From Salinispirillum sp. LH 10-3-1 (lineage in GTDB: Bacteria > Pseudomonadota > Gammaproteobacteria > Pseudomonadales > Natronospirillaceae): DNA of 64,000 nt. This document shows, in pieces, positions 64,000 to 64,000 of the stretch. Positions within the stretch are counted from its first letter, which is position 1, and each line of letters begins with the position of its first letter. The stretch lies in NCBI RefSeq assembly GCF_030643825.1, contig NZ_CP101717.1, forward strand, positions 2,749,673 to 2,813,672, in the 5' to 3' direction. Under the pieces are notes generated by a model. It was not told where the DNA came from. It saw only the letters and a program-made list of their open reading frames with translations, and did no database searches. The translations under genes were made by a program, and so were the position numbers.

Positions 64000-64000
64000 A

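Overview
The window is a 64 kb piece of a gammaproteobacterial chromosome. Gene content and local order point to a marine, Oceanospirillales-like organism, perhaps Saccharospirillaceae; this is inference, because no 16S gene is present. Supporting signs are the tolC / nudF-yqiB-cpdA-parE block also known from Escherichia, a glrK-qseG-glrR (qseEGF) operon, an MvaT-type nucleoid protein as in pseudomonads, an alternative oxidase, and class I fumarase. Coding density is high. Most genes are housekeeping, and no phage, IS element, plasmid gene or CRISPR array was seen.

Layout. 1-8.8 kb: end of glgC and glgA (glycogen synthesis), an MFS transporter, tadA and guaA-guaB, then an HD-GYP response regulator. 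8.8-14.4 kb: tolC diverging from nudF-yqiB-cpdA-parE. 14.4-19.7 kb: a REP-like element, waaA, a glycosyltransferase, trpS, a PlsC-type acyltransferase and an SGNH hydrolase. 19.8-27.8 kb: regulators (TetR, a lone receiver, a cysteine-poor DksA), purU, a DUF442 phosphatase/sulfurtransferase-like gene with yqcC, sodB, a coiled-coil membrane protein, a thioesterase, a DUF4250 protein and an AI-2E-type permease. 27.9-31.9 kb: dadA-ridA-alr for alanine catabolism, and a pirin. 32.0-38.7 kb: a sugar-uptake locus on the minus strand (LacI regulator, binding protein, two permeases, a glycogen-debranching-type glucosidase) with two identical 12-bp LacI-type operators and no ATPase gene. 38.7-45.1 kb: alternative oxidase, an EF-hand protein, the glrK-qseG-glrR operon and a VWA/J-domain gene pair. 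45.2-54.5 kb: AtoE permease, MvaT-like protein, MATE pump, a DUF1566 protein, a chemoreceptor, folE, trmN6 and an initiator tRNA locus. 54.5-64 kb: a large DUF349 protein, sbcB, fumarase, a degenerate histidine-kinase-like protein and the 3' part of an M16-family gene.

The most unusual parts are non-coding. The initiator tRNA gene is followed by two decayed copies of itself in a perfect 216-bp tandem period, each unit carrying a terminator and a REP-like hairpin of a family also found after parE. A second structured element occurs in the guaB-guaA and dadA-ridA gaps. Its inner hairpin shows compensatory base changes between the two copies, and each copy sits inside its own unrelated outer inverted repeat. 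Among proteins, three look like catalytically dead or altered members of enzyme families: a histidine kinase without H or N boxes, an M16 protease without HxxEH, and a DksA with two of the four zinc cysteines. One small gene next to dksA appears split by a single-base shift in a T5 run.
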